Assembly: GCA_030734395.1 (NCBI GenBank)
Contig: JAUZTG010000042.1
Span: forward strand, 496,001 to 560,000
Source: Sarocladium kiliense
Lineage: Eukaryota > Ascomycota > Sordariomycetes > Hypocreales > Sarocladiaceae
DNA: 64,000 bases
Direction: 5' to 3'
The notes under the pieces are model-generated. The model was not told the DNA's origin, made no database searches, and saw only the letters and a list, made by a program, of their open reading frames with translations. This document shows positions 20,151-31,505 of this stretch, piece by piece. A program made the translations under genes and the position numbers. Each line of letters opens with the position of its first letter. The stretch's first letter is position 1.

Positions 20151-21527
20151 TCATTTGCCGTGCCAGCTGATGCAACCCGCGAGATCTCTGTGACTTTCTC
20201 CTCAGCCAAAATCCCCAAGGACAAGGCGGCCATTTGGAGTGGAAAGGTCATTCTCCACCCTTCCAACGATCAAGTAATAGGTCTGCCATATCTTGGCGTT
20301 GAGACGTCGACATACAAATGGGGTGCTCTTCATCATGGAGCAGAGGTATACAGAGATGACTCCAGTACCGGCATCTTGTATCCCGTCGACCACTTCAAGA
20401 AGCCATAAAAGCCGGCTGAAGGTGACTCGCTTGAGGTCTGGTTTGCTTTCCGGTACGGCACCTACGAGTTCCCTGTCGACATCGTTAGTGAGGATCGGAA
20501 AATCAACCAGTTCAGCTACCCGCCCGAAGCTGGAGTGGGAGGAGATGCTTGGTACGTCTCGATTCGGCACGAGGCCGTCCCAGGCTTGGGCTTCACGGAC
20601 TTTCCGATGATGGATGTTGTGCGGTTCTCTTCTGGTAAATATGTCACGTTCAGCAGTCTCGCCAACGGGACACAAATCCCTTCCGGGCGGTATCGCGTCT
20701 TGTCGCGAGCATTGCGAATGTTCGGCCATGCGAAGAACCCAGATGATTGGCAGTTGTATCTTTCTGGTCCATTCCCTGTCCAGCTAGGAGACGATGAGCT
20801 CCCTGTTGAGAGTGCAGTCGAGAGTGTAAGCGTCACTACCACCTCGCCGTCGGTAACATCTTCAGCTGCGACCATGACCAGCGTCAGTACTGCAGACCCA
20901 GCGGCTACTACAACGGCAAACACCATCTCCGTTCCCGGCACCACGACTACCCTCACCGTTGGCGCGCAGTCAACTGGTCTTGAGGGTGGTCTAAGCTTCA
21001 ACCTTCAACGCATGCGAGACCCTTCGCCTTTCATCAACGACCCCTATGCCTGGCTAGAGCTCCATGTCCAGGTCGACATGCCTGTTCCCGTCCCTGAAGG
21101 TTCCTTTATCTCCTTTGGCATTCCGGATCAACTCACAGATATCTCGACTGTCGACTACATCGAAGGACCTGGCTCTATGAAGGCGGGTAGCACCTCCTTT
21201 GACGAAAGCACACGCCTCTTCACTATTCATTTCGAAGACTGGACTACGTGGCATAAGAACATGAAGGGTGACTTTTGCGTGATGTGTCGCCTGACGTCGG
21301 AATTCGCCAAAAATATGAAAAAGGGCACCTATGTTTTCGAGTTTCCCGTTCCTGGCGGCGTCATAACTTCACCATTATATCGCACCGCCATTGACCGATC
21401 GACAATCTTCGAGCGCTCGAGGATGGTGCCATTCGACAACACGACTTTATTCGTCGCAGATATCGAGGTTCCGACGGCTCTAGGGTCTCTGGGACTGGGT
21501 GCAGCTACAAGTAGCCCAGGTGGATGA
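20151..21527 (+). pseudogene. Subtilase C-terminal relic joined to adhesin-like domain
   Basis: One frame is open from 20151 to 21527 except for a single TAA at 20406-20408. Before the stop: PADATREISVTFSSAKIP and WSGKVILHPSNDQVIGLPYLG, which match the Fn3-like region after the protease domain of Vpr-type fungal subtilases. After the stop: DVVRFSSGKYVTFSSLANG and GRYRVLSRALRMFG, the final domain of those proteases. Then a Ser/Thr-rich linker (20820-20960) and a domain (LELHVQVDMPVPVPEGSFISFG, then FDESTRLFTIHFEDW) that resembles the immunoglobulin-like repeats of surface adhesins. No catalytic Asp/His/Ser region, start codon or signal peptide is present upstream, so the gene is 5'-truncated. 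The long open second part suggests recent decay or a still-expressed fragment. Confidence 0.6.
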
Positions 21528-24500
21528 TGATGGCTTCGTCTGTGACGAGTCCAGCGTCTTCATCGGAGAGTCTGCGTGCGGCGACCGCCGCTTCCGCAAG
21601 ATCAAGGACGTCACAGAGACGTCGACGGAAGTATGCGTAGTCCGTAAGTTTAGGATGAAGTATGAAGAGGCCCTCATGGGCAAGGACGAAATCCTCAAGT
21701 TCCGTATTGCAGGTATTCAGGGCAATCGGATGCAGTGGACACACAGCATCCAATTTGCTCTGGACATCTTGTAGAGTAACGGCACAGGGATCCGTTTGAT
21801 TACCGGACTATTAGGTTTGAGAAGAATACCAGGACCAGGGCAGCAGGGTTCAGTCACTCTACTGGAGACAGGGCAACATAGTTCGAGTCTGTAAGGACGG
21901 TCCTTCGGCAGATAAACATCGCGTAGTCCAGCGTATGGCTACCGGGTAGAGGGTATACTACCTATCTTGCAAAAAGGTTACAAATTTCTTCTACGAGAAT
22001 GTCACTATGCAGCCCCTGGTAGAACATAAATCGCAATCTATGGCTGCCCTACTCGGGCTGGATGTTAAGCCCGCCCATTGCACTGGGTTCCCCTGAGAGC
22101 TTATGTGCACCGACGCAGCGGAAATCTCTCGCGTCACTTCGCGACGAAAGACCAGGGCAGGTAACATGGAGGCCCTGCCATATTTGATGACAAGGCCGTA
22201 ACTATATAAGGCAGAAAATGTTCTAGTCGTTGGGTCGGCAGTTGCTGTTTGCATGAACGCGGGCCCCATCGAGGTCAATGCGCCCAGTTTAGATGAATTA
22301 AAAGCAAGGGAATAAGGTCCAAGGGTCCTGGAGAACAGACGTCATAACAGGCTGATCCTTGCGTTCAAAGTCTCAACTTTCAGGCCAGCAAAGAAAAGAT
22401 TGTTTAATTGCTTTTGTCTCTTCTAGAAGGCATGATCCTTGCGCGTCTAAGTCGTGAGTCACGCGATGGGACGAGAAACTTCCTTCTGGAATGAAGAGTT
22501 CAGAGAGCGTGAACGCACTTTGTGGATGACTGACACAGGGGTCAGGGGTTAAGAGTCAATGAGGTGAGTGAGTAAGATACACGCACGCCCTGAAAAGGCT
22601 CTCTCACATGACGCCGGGAAGGCCTAAACCTCCGGAGATGTTTCTCTATCCCTTGGTCCCACCTGGCGCTTAGCTTAGCAGTTTAAAAAAAAAAAAAAAT
22701 CACGATGGCCTCACCGTCTCTTCCAGACGCGTCTATTGCCCAACGCGGACTGCCATGCCAAGAGATTGCCTCTCAAGGGATGGGAGATTGCGCTCGTCCT
22801 CGGCATCCCACATTACGGTAGCATCTCAGTGCGCGAGTTAATGATTTCAAGGCACGATCCGATCTATTCCAAGGCACTGGGGTGTCATCGGAGGCTTACA
22901 ACAGGCCACTATAGGTCCAGCGTAGCCAGTCGCAAGAAATCCCTCCGACGGCGGTGAAGTTTGGCTGGTCTTGGCTAGGTTTAAGTTTTGCAGGAAGCAG
23001 GAAAGCATATCATGGCCATTTGCCTGCCGTCGTCCGAGGTCAAGGGCTTCTCGGGGGCGGGATGACCGGCACCGTTTCTACGTTTACACTGTCTCGGCAA
23101 GCGTCATCGTGGGACCTTTCTCGTACGGTTCCTTCACAGTAAGACGGAAACTCGTCTTCTAATTAGTGACGCCTTGTTCACGGTCGCGCGGTCTGGAATG
23201 TCCACCGCGCCAAAGAAGGACCCTTGGAGATTCGAAGCACGAGAGATCCATTCCAGAAAGCCCGCACGACCGCGCGCCAGATTCAGTGCCATTCATTCCC
23301 GACTGTCTGTGTCGGGCGGGCCGCGGACAACGCGCGCCCACAAGGGAAAAAAAGAGAGGTTCATCCTAGAAATCCTTAGTCCTGGTGCTGGAAGTTCCAC
23401 GTGGGATCGGCAGGGGGGTGGCGAGAATGAACCAGGTACGCCGCCATCTCTCGCGACAGCCGAGTGAAGATTCCCACCCCCCCTGTTAGTTGGGACCTGG
23501 CAGGTGATCGATGACCCAGGCTTTTCGTCACAATGTTCCCTGTCTTTCCTCCGATCTTCTACCAGAAGGTCATCTGATCAACCCTGGTGGAAATGACAAT
23601 CTGCAGGGCGGCGTTTCTGGGGAAAGAGACTCCGCGTCAGGAGACTGAGTCCAAAGTGCGTAACCGATGTCTCAGCGGAACGGAACTAGACACGAGCAGG
23701 AGCCGACCGTGAACGAGAAAAAGAAGGGTCCTTCACGAAGCAGAATCGTCATGTGGGGGGAGGCTGAGCCGGTTGAGTGGCATGGGTGGTCACAGCGTCC
23801 TTCTCATGGCATCGTAATCTCAACAAGTACGGGCACTTCGCCAAGCAACTGACCCACGATACTAACGGACAATTCTTAAGGGAAATTTTTGGCTCGGGAA
23901 AACACGAACTCCCCAATGCGTAGAGGTGTGTCTGTTGTTCCCCATAGTAAAAGCGGGTGCGTGTAATTTTGTATTAAGGTTTTGCACGAATGAGCTGAAA
24001 GATGTATCTCAGCCGGAGCTATTGTTCACGATGGGAGGCAAAATGGAACACAAGATGGAAATGAGTCAAGTAGTGTGAATTGTGTTAAAATTTTTGATGA
24101 AACTGTATGGATATCCATGCTTCGACCTCGGCAGTGAGGGAGCTTCGCTGAGAAAAACAGAAAGTAGGAAAAGATAATACAGCGGAAATTAGATACAGTC
24201 GTAGTAGTGACAGTTTGCCATGCCCCCCATGGAGAGCCATTCATGATGACCAAATTCCCCTCCCTTTCCTTTTGCGCCAGCGTAGTAAATCCCATGTTGA
24301 CGCCTTAGAGAAGGAAAACTCAAAGTGGTATAGATGTCCAGTTGCCCAGATGTGAAAAGCAGAATCCCGAATCCTATCCCAATTTGCCGTGGTAATAATG
24401 ATCCCGTAAGTAGTATCGTGACAGTCGAAGATGATAGTGTAATGAAATATGGTTGTAGTTGTTGTGATGGTGGTGGTATCGTGTTACGGTGTAAGGGAGT

Positions 24501-24557
24501 AAGTATACGATTGAGTGTGAGAGGAAGAGTGAGATCCGTCCAGCGGCTTGTTCGTGT
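21528..24557. other. 3 kb gene-poor region
   Basis: No supported gene. Two overlapping frames at about 21500-21770, one per strand, cannot be told apart from chance. A run of 15 A lies at 22685-22699. The rest is of mixed composition with no inverted-repeat termini or transposase-like frame seen. Confidence 0.45.
22685..22699. repeat. Poly-A/T run (15 nt)
   Basis: Fifteen consecutive A on the plus strand inside the gene-poor region. It could be a retroposition scar or simple slippage; no flanking duplication was identified. Confidence 0.7.
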
Positions 24558-25460
24558 TTACTCCTCATCCTCTTCACTGGATGTGTCGCCTGCCTCGTCC
24601 TTGTTGAAGAATACGCCCCTCCTCTTCCAGCCGCCCATCTTGCTAACCTCTTCGACCTTGTCGACGGTAGCCTCTACTGATGGACGCTGCGGGACAGGAC
24701 GCTTATAACTGAAGTTGGGCAGGATGACAACTGGCTCGGCGATGCCGACAACGGTAGATGGTGATTCGTCTGATGATGACTCGGAGCCGGATAGATCGAC
24801 TTCAGTCAAGTCGATCTCGTTGGCTGGTGTGCAGGCGCCAGATGCGAGGTCGTCGAGGTCATCGAAGTCGACGAGGGTTTGGATGGTTGACTCGGACCAG
24901 TGAGAGCGAGGCATGGGTGGACGTTTGCCCAGCTGGTAGAGGAAGTAGTCCTGTGGCTGTTCCCTCTCGTTTGCTGTGTGATCGAGAGGGCTTGCTGCTG
25001 GAGGTAGTTCCATATTCCTGGGCTGCTCTGCGTGCAGCGGCAACTCCAGGGTCTCCGCATCACTCTCAGGGTAGCCGTATCCCGCACTGTCGTCCTCGTC
25101 CTCAGTGTCGCTATGGAAGAATGTCGAGCCCATACCAGAGCCGCTCATGGTCGGTGCGGTGTAGGTCCGTCGTTGGTCAGGTTGAAGATAGGCCCGTTGT
25201 GAGAGCCTTAGTGGTGCGTGGTGGGAAGGATGTGAGCCAAGCGGGTTGTTCTCGAAGGATGAGCGTGCAGTAATTGCGCTTTCGATGCGGTGAGGAGAGA
25301 AGGTAGGCATGGTAGGTGTCGCGGCGGAGGAGCATGTTGAGGAGGCGGAATCCCATGAGCCGACTGAGCAGCCAGACAGGGAAATCTTTCGGATGTGAAG
25401 GTCGCGGGGCGACTTGGAAGATGACTTCCGTCGGTTGCTGAAACCGCGAACGACGTACAT
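24558..25460 (-). CDS. Acidic Ser-rich protein of unknown function (300 aa)
   Basis: Single-exon frame of 300 aa from the Met at 25460 (MYVVRGFSNRRKSSSKSPRD). The frame is open further upstream but that part is translated low-complexity DNA (including a Gly run from poly-G), so the basic MYVVRG start is preferred. The protein is disordered and Ser/Asp/Glu-rich. Islands likely to be conserved are RDLHIRKISLSG, DYFLYQLGKRPPMPRSHWSE and GGWKRRGVFFN near the end. The last pattern (GGWKRRGVVF-like) recurs in fungal hypothetical proteins. Basic N-terminus and acidic tail fit a nuclear or signalling adaptor, which is only inference. It is the only gene in about 10 kb. Confidence 0.6.
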   Translation of the reverse strand: MYVVRGFSNRRKSSSKSPRDLHIRKISLSGCSVGSWDSASSTCSSAATPTMPTFSPHRIESAITARSSFENNPLGSHPSHHAPLRLSQRAYLQPDQRRTYTAPTMSGSGMGSTFFHSDTEDEDDSAGYGYPESDAETLELPLHAEQPRNMELPPAASPLDHTANEREQPQDYFLYQLGKRPPMPRSHWSESTIQTLVDFDDLDDLASGACTPANEIDLTEVDLSGSESSSDESPSTVVGIAEPVVILPNFSYKRPVPQRPSVEATVDKVEEVSKMGGWKRRGVFFNKDEAGDTSSEEDEE

Positions 25461-25874
25461 GTTGACGATGTACTCTGTGATGTTGGTAGGAATGGGTTGT
25501 AAGCCGGTCTGACACCGGGTAGACTGCCGTGGTGTCGGTCTCTTATACGTTGACAGTCGGACTTTGTTGGGTGTAAGCGTCAGTCTGGGACAAAGAGAGT
25601 AGATGCAGGGCAAGGCCTGTTGGGTTAGTCCCCGAGTAGAAGAAAGAGCTGTTGTTGAGTTGAGGCGGGAAGAGTCCCTATGTAGTTGGGGAAACGCAAG
25701 TTGGAGATCCAGAATGGCAAAGCAGCCTTGCCGGAACTGAGGGGAAAGCGGACATGTATATACATATGTACGGAGCCTCTTCGCCTCTCTCTCTCTCCAC
25801 GCCTTCCGGCAAACAGGGAAGTTCTGGATCCCGTTTACGTCGATGATGGGCGGCGCCCGAGTCAAGCCCACCCA

Positions 25875-25898
25875 CCCCCCCCCCCCCCCCCCCCCCCC
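25875..25898. repeat. Poly-C/G tract (24 nt)
   Basis: Twenty-four consecutive C on the plus strand, i.e. a G24 tract on the coding strand of the 300-aa protein gene, about 415 bases before its ATG. Such a tract can form G-quadruplex or i-motif structures and will vary in length between isolates. Confidence 0.85.
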
Positions 25899-27494
25899 TC
25901 TGGGCCAGCACCAAGCCCCCAAGCAATAATGGTGTGCACTATCCACACACACCCTCAAGAAAAGCAGCAAGAAGAAAAGAGAGACCTGGACCTGCGCCTG
26001 AGCCTGAGCCCGAGCCTGGTCCTGCTGGACTTTGCTTGCTGCGCTTCGGGGGACGGCGGTGGAGCGGCCACAGGGCAGGGCATCCTTGGCGCAGAGTCCG
26101 AATGATCCGTTTTGTTCGTGTCCCTGTCATCCTGAGCCTGCTGATTCCCCCACTATCCAGCTAGCTACGTACGATGCGTGGCTTTTTTTTGGGGATGTGT
26201 CGGATGGGATGGTGTTTCGATCTCGAAGAAACACTGTTTGCCAGCATCCGTATAGGGCACTACACGGATAGACCGTGAGTTTCGCTCGGATACGAGGGAG
26301 ATGCATCGTGTCCGGCAAACCCATGTTTGAAACAAGACGGGAACTCGATGGTTCTGGACACGTCAACGAGTGAGTGTGTTGCGTGTCGGACATTCCCCTC
26401 CAGAGATCCAAGGCCATGACGTTATTCACAACGCTGGGCTTCGACCGTGCCTTGCTTGGTAGGGGAGTCATACCCAAAACCCACTCTCGACCAGATACTG
26501 CCTGCACACCGCCGCATGCTCGCTGACACCGCCGTACCGTGCCTGAGATCTCGTGAATGGTGTGCCTGGCCTGACTGGGGGGCACGCTGAATCAACTTCA
26601 TTTCGATCTACGACTGGCGCAGAACATCTAGGCCACGCTGTGAGACAACCCAGACCGTCTTTGTGTCTGACCGATCCGCCATTCGCGACCGACTTTCTTT
26701 CTTGCCCTTTAACGCGCGACTCACAGCCGCGACACTACAGCACGCTTCCCCCGTTGTAGGAATTGGCTGCGGTCGCGATTAATCGGGACGGAGGGCGATC
26801 ATGACGGTTCGCCTGTCCGTGCCCCCCTTCCCTTCCCCTCCTTCAAGTGAGACATTCACGATGGAACCAGGCCCCCAAGCTGGTTCCTGGCTAAGCTGAG
26901 GGGCCGGACTCAGGTACGAGAGTCAATCGCGATGATTTTCGCAAAACATCTTTGACTCGGCTGATCGACCGGAGGAAAGACAAGGGTCGGAGCAGCTTGC
27001 TCAACTTACACCGGAGCTGTACCTCAAGGAGACGGAGCCGAAAGGGCCAAAAAGAAGGACGCTATCGTGTACAGCTGAATAACTAACTACAGCCTTGGAG
27101 AGATTAGAGATTCGGAGGAGAGACCGGCCCAGAACTCTTTCAGCAGAGGTTGCGTTGTGTTGGGGACGGGTTTCAGCTGCATATGCAATAGCTTCGCTGG
27201 GGTAATTTGCCCACGTAGGATGCACCCATCGCGGTCAGTGGGAACTCTGGCTGGGTAACAGTAATAGTATCTATCTATTGTGCCATGTATCTATTCGACG
27301 ATCTATCAAATCCACTGTTATAACCGCCCGTTGAAGCGGAGAAGAGAACAGCTGACATGCTCCTCATCTCCATCACTCTAGTGTGCAGTAGTCTCGCAAA
27401 TACCCGTTGCTGAAGAGCGTTTGCCTCTTAGGGACAAAAGCCAGCTGGATCCAAAGCTTAATGCTCGCAAACCTGCCACAGTGACGGCCTCCCC

Positions 27495-27511
27495 GGTGGT
27501 GGTGGTGGTGG
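27495..27511. repeat. GGT microsatellite
   Basis: (GGT)5GG in the gene-free region. Confidence 0.8.
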
Positions 27512-28124
27512 AGCTGGCGGCGGCTCTTTTAGCTGCCTCGAGACTTAGTTATGTGACAGAAGGGGATCGCCGTCAACTCAACATGGGGTAAGGCAAGAGT
27601 TGGCGTCTTTGTCTTTTTCATCTCATCACATCTCGTGGTGCCTCCGGATGCAGGAAAACCCGACCAGGGATACTGCGACGAGGGTTGACATGTTGGGGGG
27701 GTTGTCAGCCGCAAAGAGGCAGCACTCTAAGTTGTAATTGTCCAGTTGTATGCATCTTTGACAAAATCGCGTACGATAACCAGATCGAGGACTGTGAAAA
27801 AGCATGGGCGTATGCATGCAATACCTTGCCGGGGCTCGCAATGAGTATAGCCTCGGTGGTTGTGTGTCCCGTCCGTCATCTCCCTCCCTTGCGTCCCTGA
27901 CCGTAACAGCTACCTACACCGTCTCTTTGCTTTCTCAGCTGATCGCCGACTAGCGAAAAAGCAGCAGTAGCAGCGCCCAGCCGATTGCTCCTGTACTGCG
28001 ACCATCAAAGAAAGTGGGTTAAGCGGTACCTGCAGCGGTTCCTGCAAGGCATCAGGTCATGTGGCCGTTACTGTCACCCTCCTAAACCTACACCGTCTTT
28101 GGGCCCCCCCGTTGCTTCTGGCCA

Positions 28125-28146
28125 CCTGTGCCTGTGCCTGTGCCTG
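28125..28146. repeat. CCTGTG hexanucleotide repeat
   Basis: Three exact CCTGTG units plus CCTG, followed by degenerate copies to about 28158. Confidence 0.8.
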
Positions 28147-28472
28147 CATTGTGCCTGCAGGTACCTAGATCAGGCCCTGGCCCTGGTCCTTGTGGCGCTC
28201 AACTTTTGATATGGGCAATCTGTCTTAGTTGCGCATCCAGCTTCGTGATCACGGTCCAAGGCAACGCAGCAGAAGTAAAAGACACCATCGTCTCTTTATG
28301 ATTTCCATCACAGCATTGGCGATCGGCCTCAGCTCTCCTGGGCCTAGATTCCCTGGTCTTTATCTTGTTTGCAAACATTGCGATCGCTCGTTTGCCTTGT
28401 CATGAGATGCTATTCCCGAATGTCTTCGGCTTCAACCCACCTTTCGCGACATCCGCTCCGAAGGCGCGGCAA

Positions 28473-28490
28473 CATCATCATCATCATCAT
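28473..28490. repeat. CAT microsatellite
   Basis: (CAT)6 in the gene-free region; a His6 run in one frame, but no gene supports it. Confidence 0.8.
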
Positions 28491-28838
28491 GACAGGGACG
28501 GACAACCCCGCCCTCAGGTCCATAGACAAGCCTTGGCGGACAGTCGGCTCATCTCTGTCCGCTCTTTCACAGCTGTAGTAGCTTCAATTGCGGCTCGGCC
28601 TAACCCCAGCACACACATGTGTTCGTACAGTAGCTGCGGTAGACTTTCGCTAGTGGCTGCCCCTCCTGAACGCCATGTCCAATCCCAGGCACGAAGCGAC
28701 TCACACCCGCAGCCTGGCTATCCAGTAGCTCGAGGCACCAGGACCAACTTTCACACACTTTGCGATGGTGGGGATGGGCAATCGCCGTCACGGTTGTCCC
28801 AAGACAAGACAGGTACAGCCTCGTAACACCTTGGTGTA

Positions 28839-28854
28839 TGTGTGTGTGTGTGTG
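28839..28854. repeat. TG dinucleotide repeat
   Basis: (TG)8 in the gene-free region. Confidence 0.8.
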
Positions 28855-31505
28855 ATGGAGGCGCCATGCCTTGGTTGCTGGGCGGTGATAGTGAACCATC
28901 ATTCCTGGCCTATATCTTCATGATGACGGCGACACTAGGCCAATGCTTTACCTTATCGGCACACACAGGCTGGCCTCGTTGAATCATGGTCGCCCTTTTG
29001 TTTAGAACGAAGATCTGGATGCATTCAAGGTTGCAATCCTCTCAATCAAACACCAGGACCATCACGTCCGGTGCGTGGATAGAACCTGACACCGACAATT
29101 GTCGATCGTCCGAGCCCTTTTGCTTGAGGCTTGAGGTAAAACACATGATTGGATCCGAAATAATCTCATATCACCTCATCGACGCAACACTTTCTTGGAC
29201 TCGCTCAACCCCTCTTTGACTACCTATAGTGGTTGCAGTAGCGGTCAACTCTGTCTGAGGTTGTCAATGCTCATCGTGATCGTTCGGCTCGTCCCACGAG
29301 ACCTATGATGTAGACCTGAGTCGTACCTCGCCCGCCGGCCCTGAGACAGAAACACACTGCGTGTAAGCGCATGAGACCGCGTAAATGAGTCGGGAAGTCT
29401 GTAAGGGAGATGGGCGGGGTTGAGTTAGCGATGCGATCGGAGAGCTGTGAATGGCTTCAACCTGTCAAAGTCTACCTCATCTGCTCAATCGCACCAAGGC
29501 AGCAAGCGCTGTAGCGATAATGCACGATCTTCGATCCCCGGCCGTGCTCACATCTAGCATCCCAAAAGCCCGTGCATCTGCGCACTTTAGCGTTTCTTTC
29601 ATGTCAGGATCTCGCGCGACCGTTGTTGTTTGAAACACTGATCCTGCTGGTCCATCGCGAAGTCAACCATCATTCTTCGATCGGATCGAGAGCCTCAAGC
29701 AAAGTGGCCCATCCCATCCCCTGCTGTTTGATCTGTGCATTCTCCGTCAGCGTCAAGACCGATGATCAATGCAGTGTTTCTGAAACAACGGGTTGAATGG
29801 AGCACGAGGTGATGTCAGCATCTGCCACACAATACGATATGGCCCAGGAGCATATGGACCGACGCTCACTGATTGACCCCTCAACTTGGCACGACGCCAC
29901 ACGTCGATCATCCTCTGCCTGCCTGTGTCGGTGATGTAAAGTCCGGTGTAGATCCCGCCCGTATCTAAAGCCCCTCCTCGTGCCGCACGGCCCTTGAAGG
30001 CAAAGATATGTTGTGGCTGGCGCTTCACGAAACTCAATTACTTGCCCATTGCACCTATGACCAGCCTACAGTACGTGGCACCTGTCTAATTCCTAGTGCT
30101 TGGTTAACGTTGCTGCTAACGGGTACCTCGGCCAACAAGCTGTTGACACTGCGATCGTCAGCAGGCCACGTACTGGCTCCTCTTGCGCCGTGGCTGTGAC
30201 AGGGGACACGAAGTCGTGTACGCAAACTGAGAAAGTCAAAGCCATCGTGTCGTCGTGAAATCCGTTCCGCACTGGACGAGTCTCGACAGCTGAAAGAGGC
30301 GAGAAAATGGAATAGTTCCGACGCCAGCAATCGAGTCGCCGCCAAACACTGTCACATCGCGCCGTCACCAGCACTCACCCAACGGTCATGCGGAGTGATA
30401 GCTTGCCTTCGGAGCCGAGCGATGCTCCCACTTGGCGAAGCAAGACCTGAATCCAGACTCCCGACTAAATGACACCAGTGCTTACCCTGCAAAAATCACT
30501 GATTCGGGTGGATTGAGGCTGTCTCTAGGGAGCTGAGGCCATGACCATGCCATGTGTTGGTGCTTTTCACTAGAAGCAAGCCACAGACAAGGGGCCACAA
30601 CACCCTGAAAACCCAGACATACGCCGTCCTCTCACAGGCCGGATGCCAGAGATCCAGAGCTGAGGCTGGACCCAGAGCCTCGGGTTCGGTGTCGCCGTAA
30701 AAGCCCCCATGGTCCTCAGCATCAGCTACCAGTATCTCAGCCACGGGTTCGTCGTAGTTTCGCAGCTATTGAAACCCGCCATCCGGTCTCAGAGCCCAAC
30801 GGTCGAGAACCATGAGAAGAAGTATACACCCCTTTCAAGCGATAAGGCCCATTCGAGGGTCTCTGACGCAAGCCACAAACAGGACCCTTGGAAGGAGAAG
30901 GACCCTGATCCCAAGTGAAGAGTTGGCCAGTTCCAATGTCTTACACTGCCTTGAGCAGAAAAGCTTGTCTCTCATCAAACAAAACACAGGTCGAGACCAG
31001 GCAGGATATCACGCATCTCAATGCTTGCGAGATGAGAAACCCCAGCTCTGGAAAAGCCTGGGGGTTGCCTATTTCTCAGTCAGACATGTTTTGTTACAGC
31101 CTTACACTTCAGCCTCAGCTGGCTCAGATCTGGCAAGGGTATATACACGCCCTGGCCTCGACTATTGTTGTTCCTTGGGAATCTCATTTCATTCATCATT
31201 GACTCTGTAGATCTAGAACGAAGAGGTTCAAACTTTGATTCCAAAGGGATTCGTGAGCTCTTCCGAGGACAACAACAGGCACCGCAAGTCCGTGGAAACG
31301 TTCAGCTGAGTGTCTGGGACCGACAAGGGCTCGATCAATTCGGCTTGTTGCCTTCCGGAATCAAGGTCTTATCCAATTCGCTTGCTATGCCTCGTCTCTC
31401 TAAAGCTGTCGTTTAATCTTGTCGAGTGACAGAGTCCGAAGTCCAACCCTCCACCGCGTTCTCCTGAGCCTGGACGTCATCTCGATTCCTACCGGGTTTC
31501 CCTTC

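Larger units (their letters stand above)
25461..31505. other. 6 kb gene-free region with simple repeats
   Basis: No protein-coding gene could be supported on either strand over about 6 kb, which is unusual in a window averaging one gene per 2 kb. It contains a 24-nt C run, GGT, CAT, TG and CCTGTG repeats (separate entries) and no terminal repeats or reverse-transcriptase or transposase frame. It probably holds regulatory DNA for the 300-aa protein gene, long non-coding transcripts or both. Confidence 0.5.

Noticed and set aside
21499..21774. Overlapping frames on both strands just after the subtilase relic
   Set aside because: Both look moderately protein-like but neither has a motif, a good start or splice support.
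28365..28826. 153-aa frame with a His6 run
   Set aside because: Composition is that of translated microsatellite and random DNA; no domain, and the His run is a CAT repeat.
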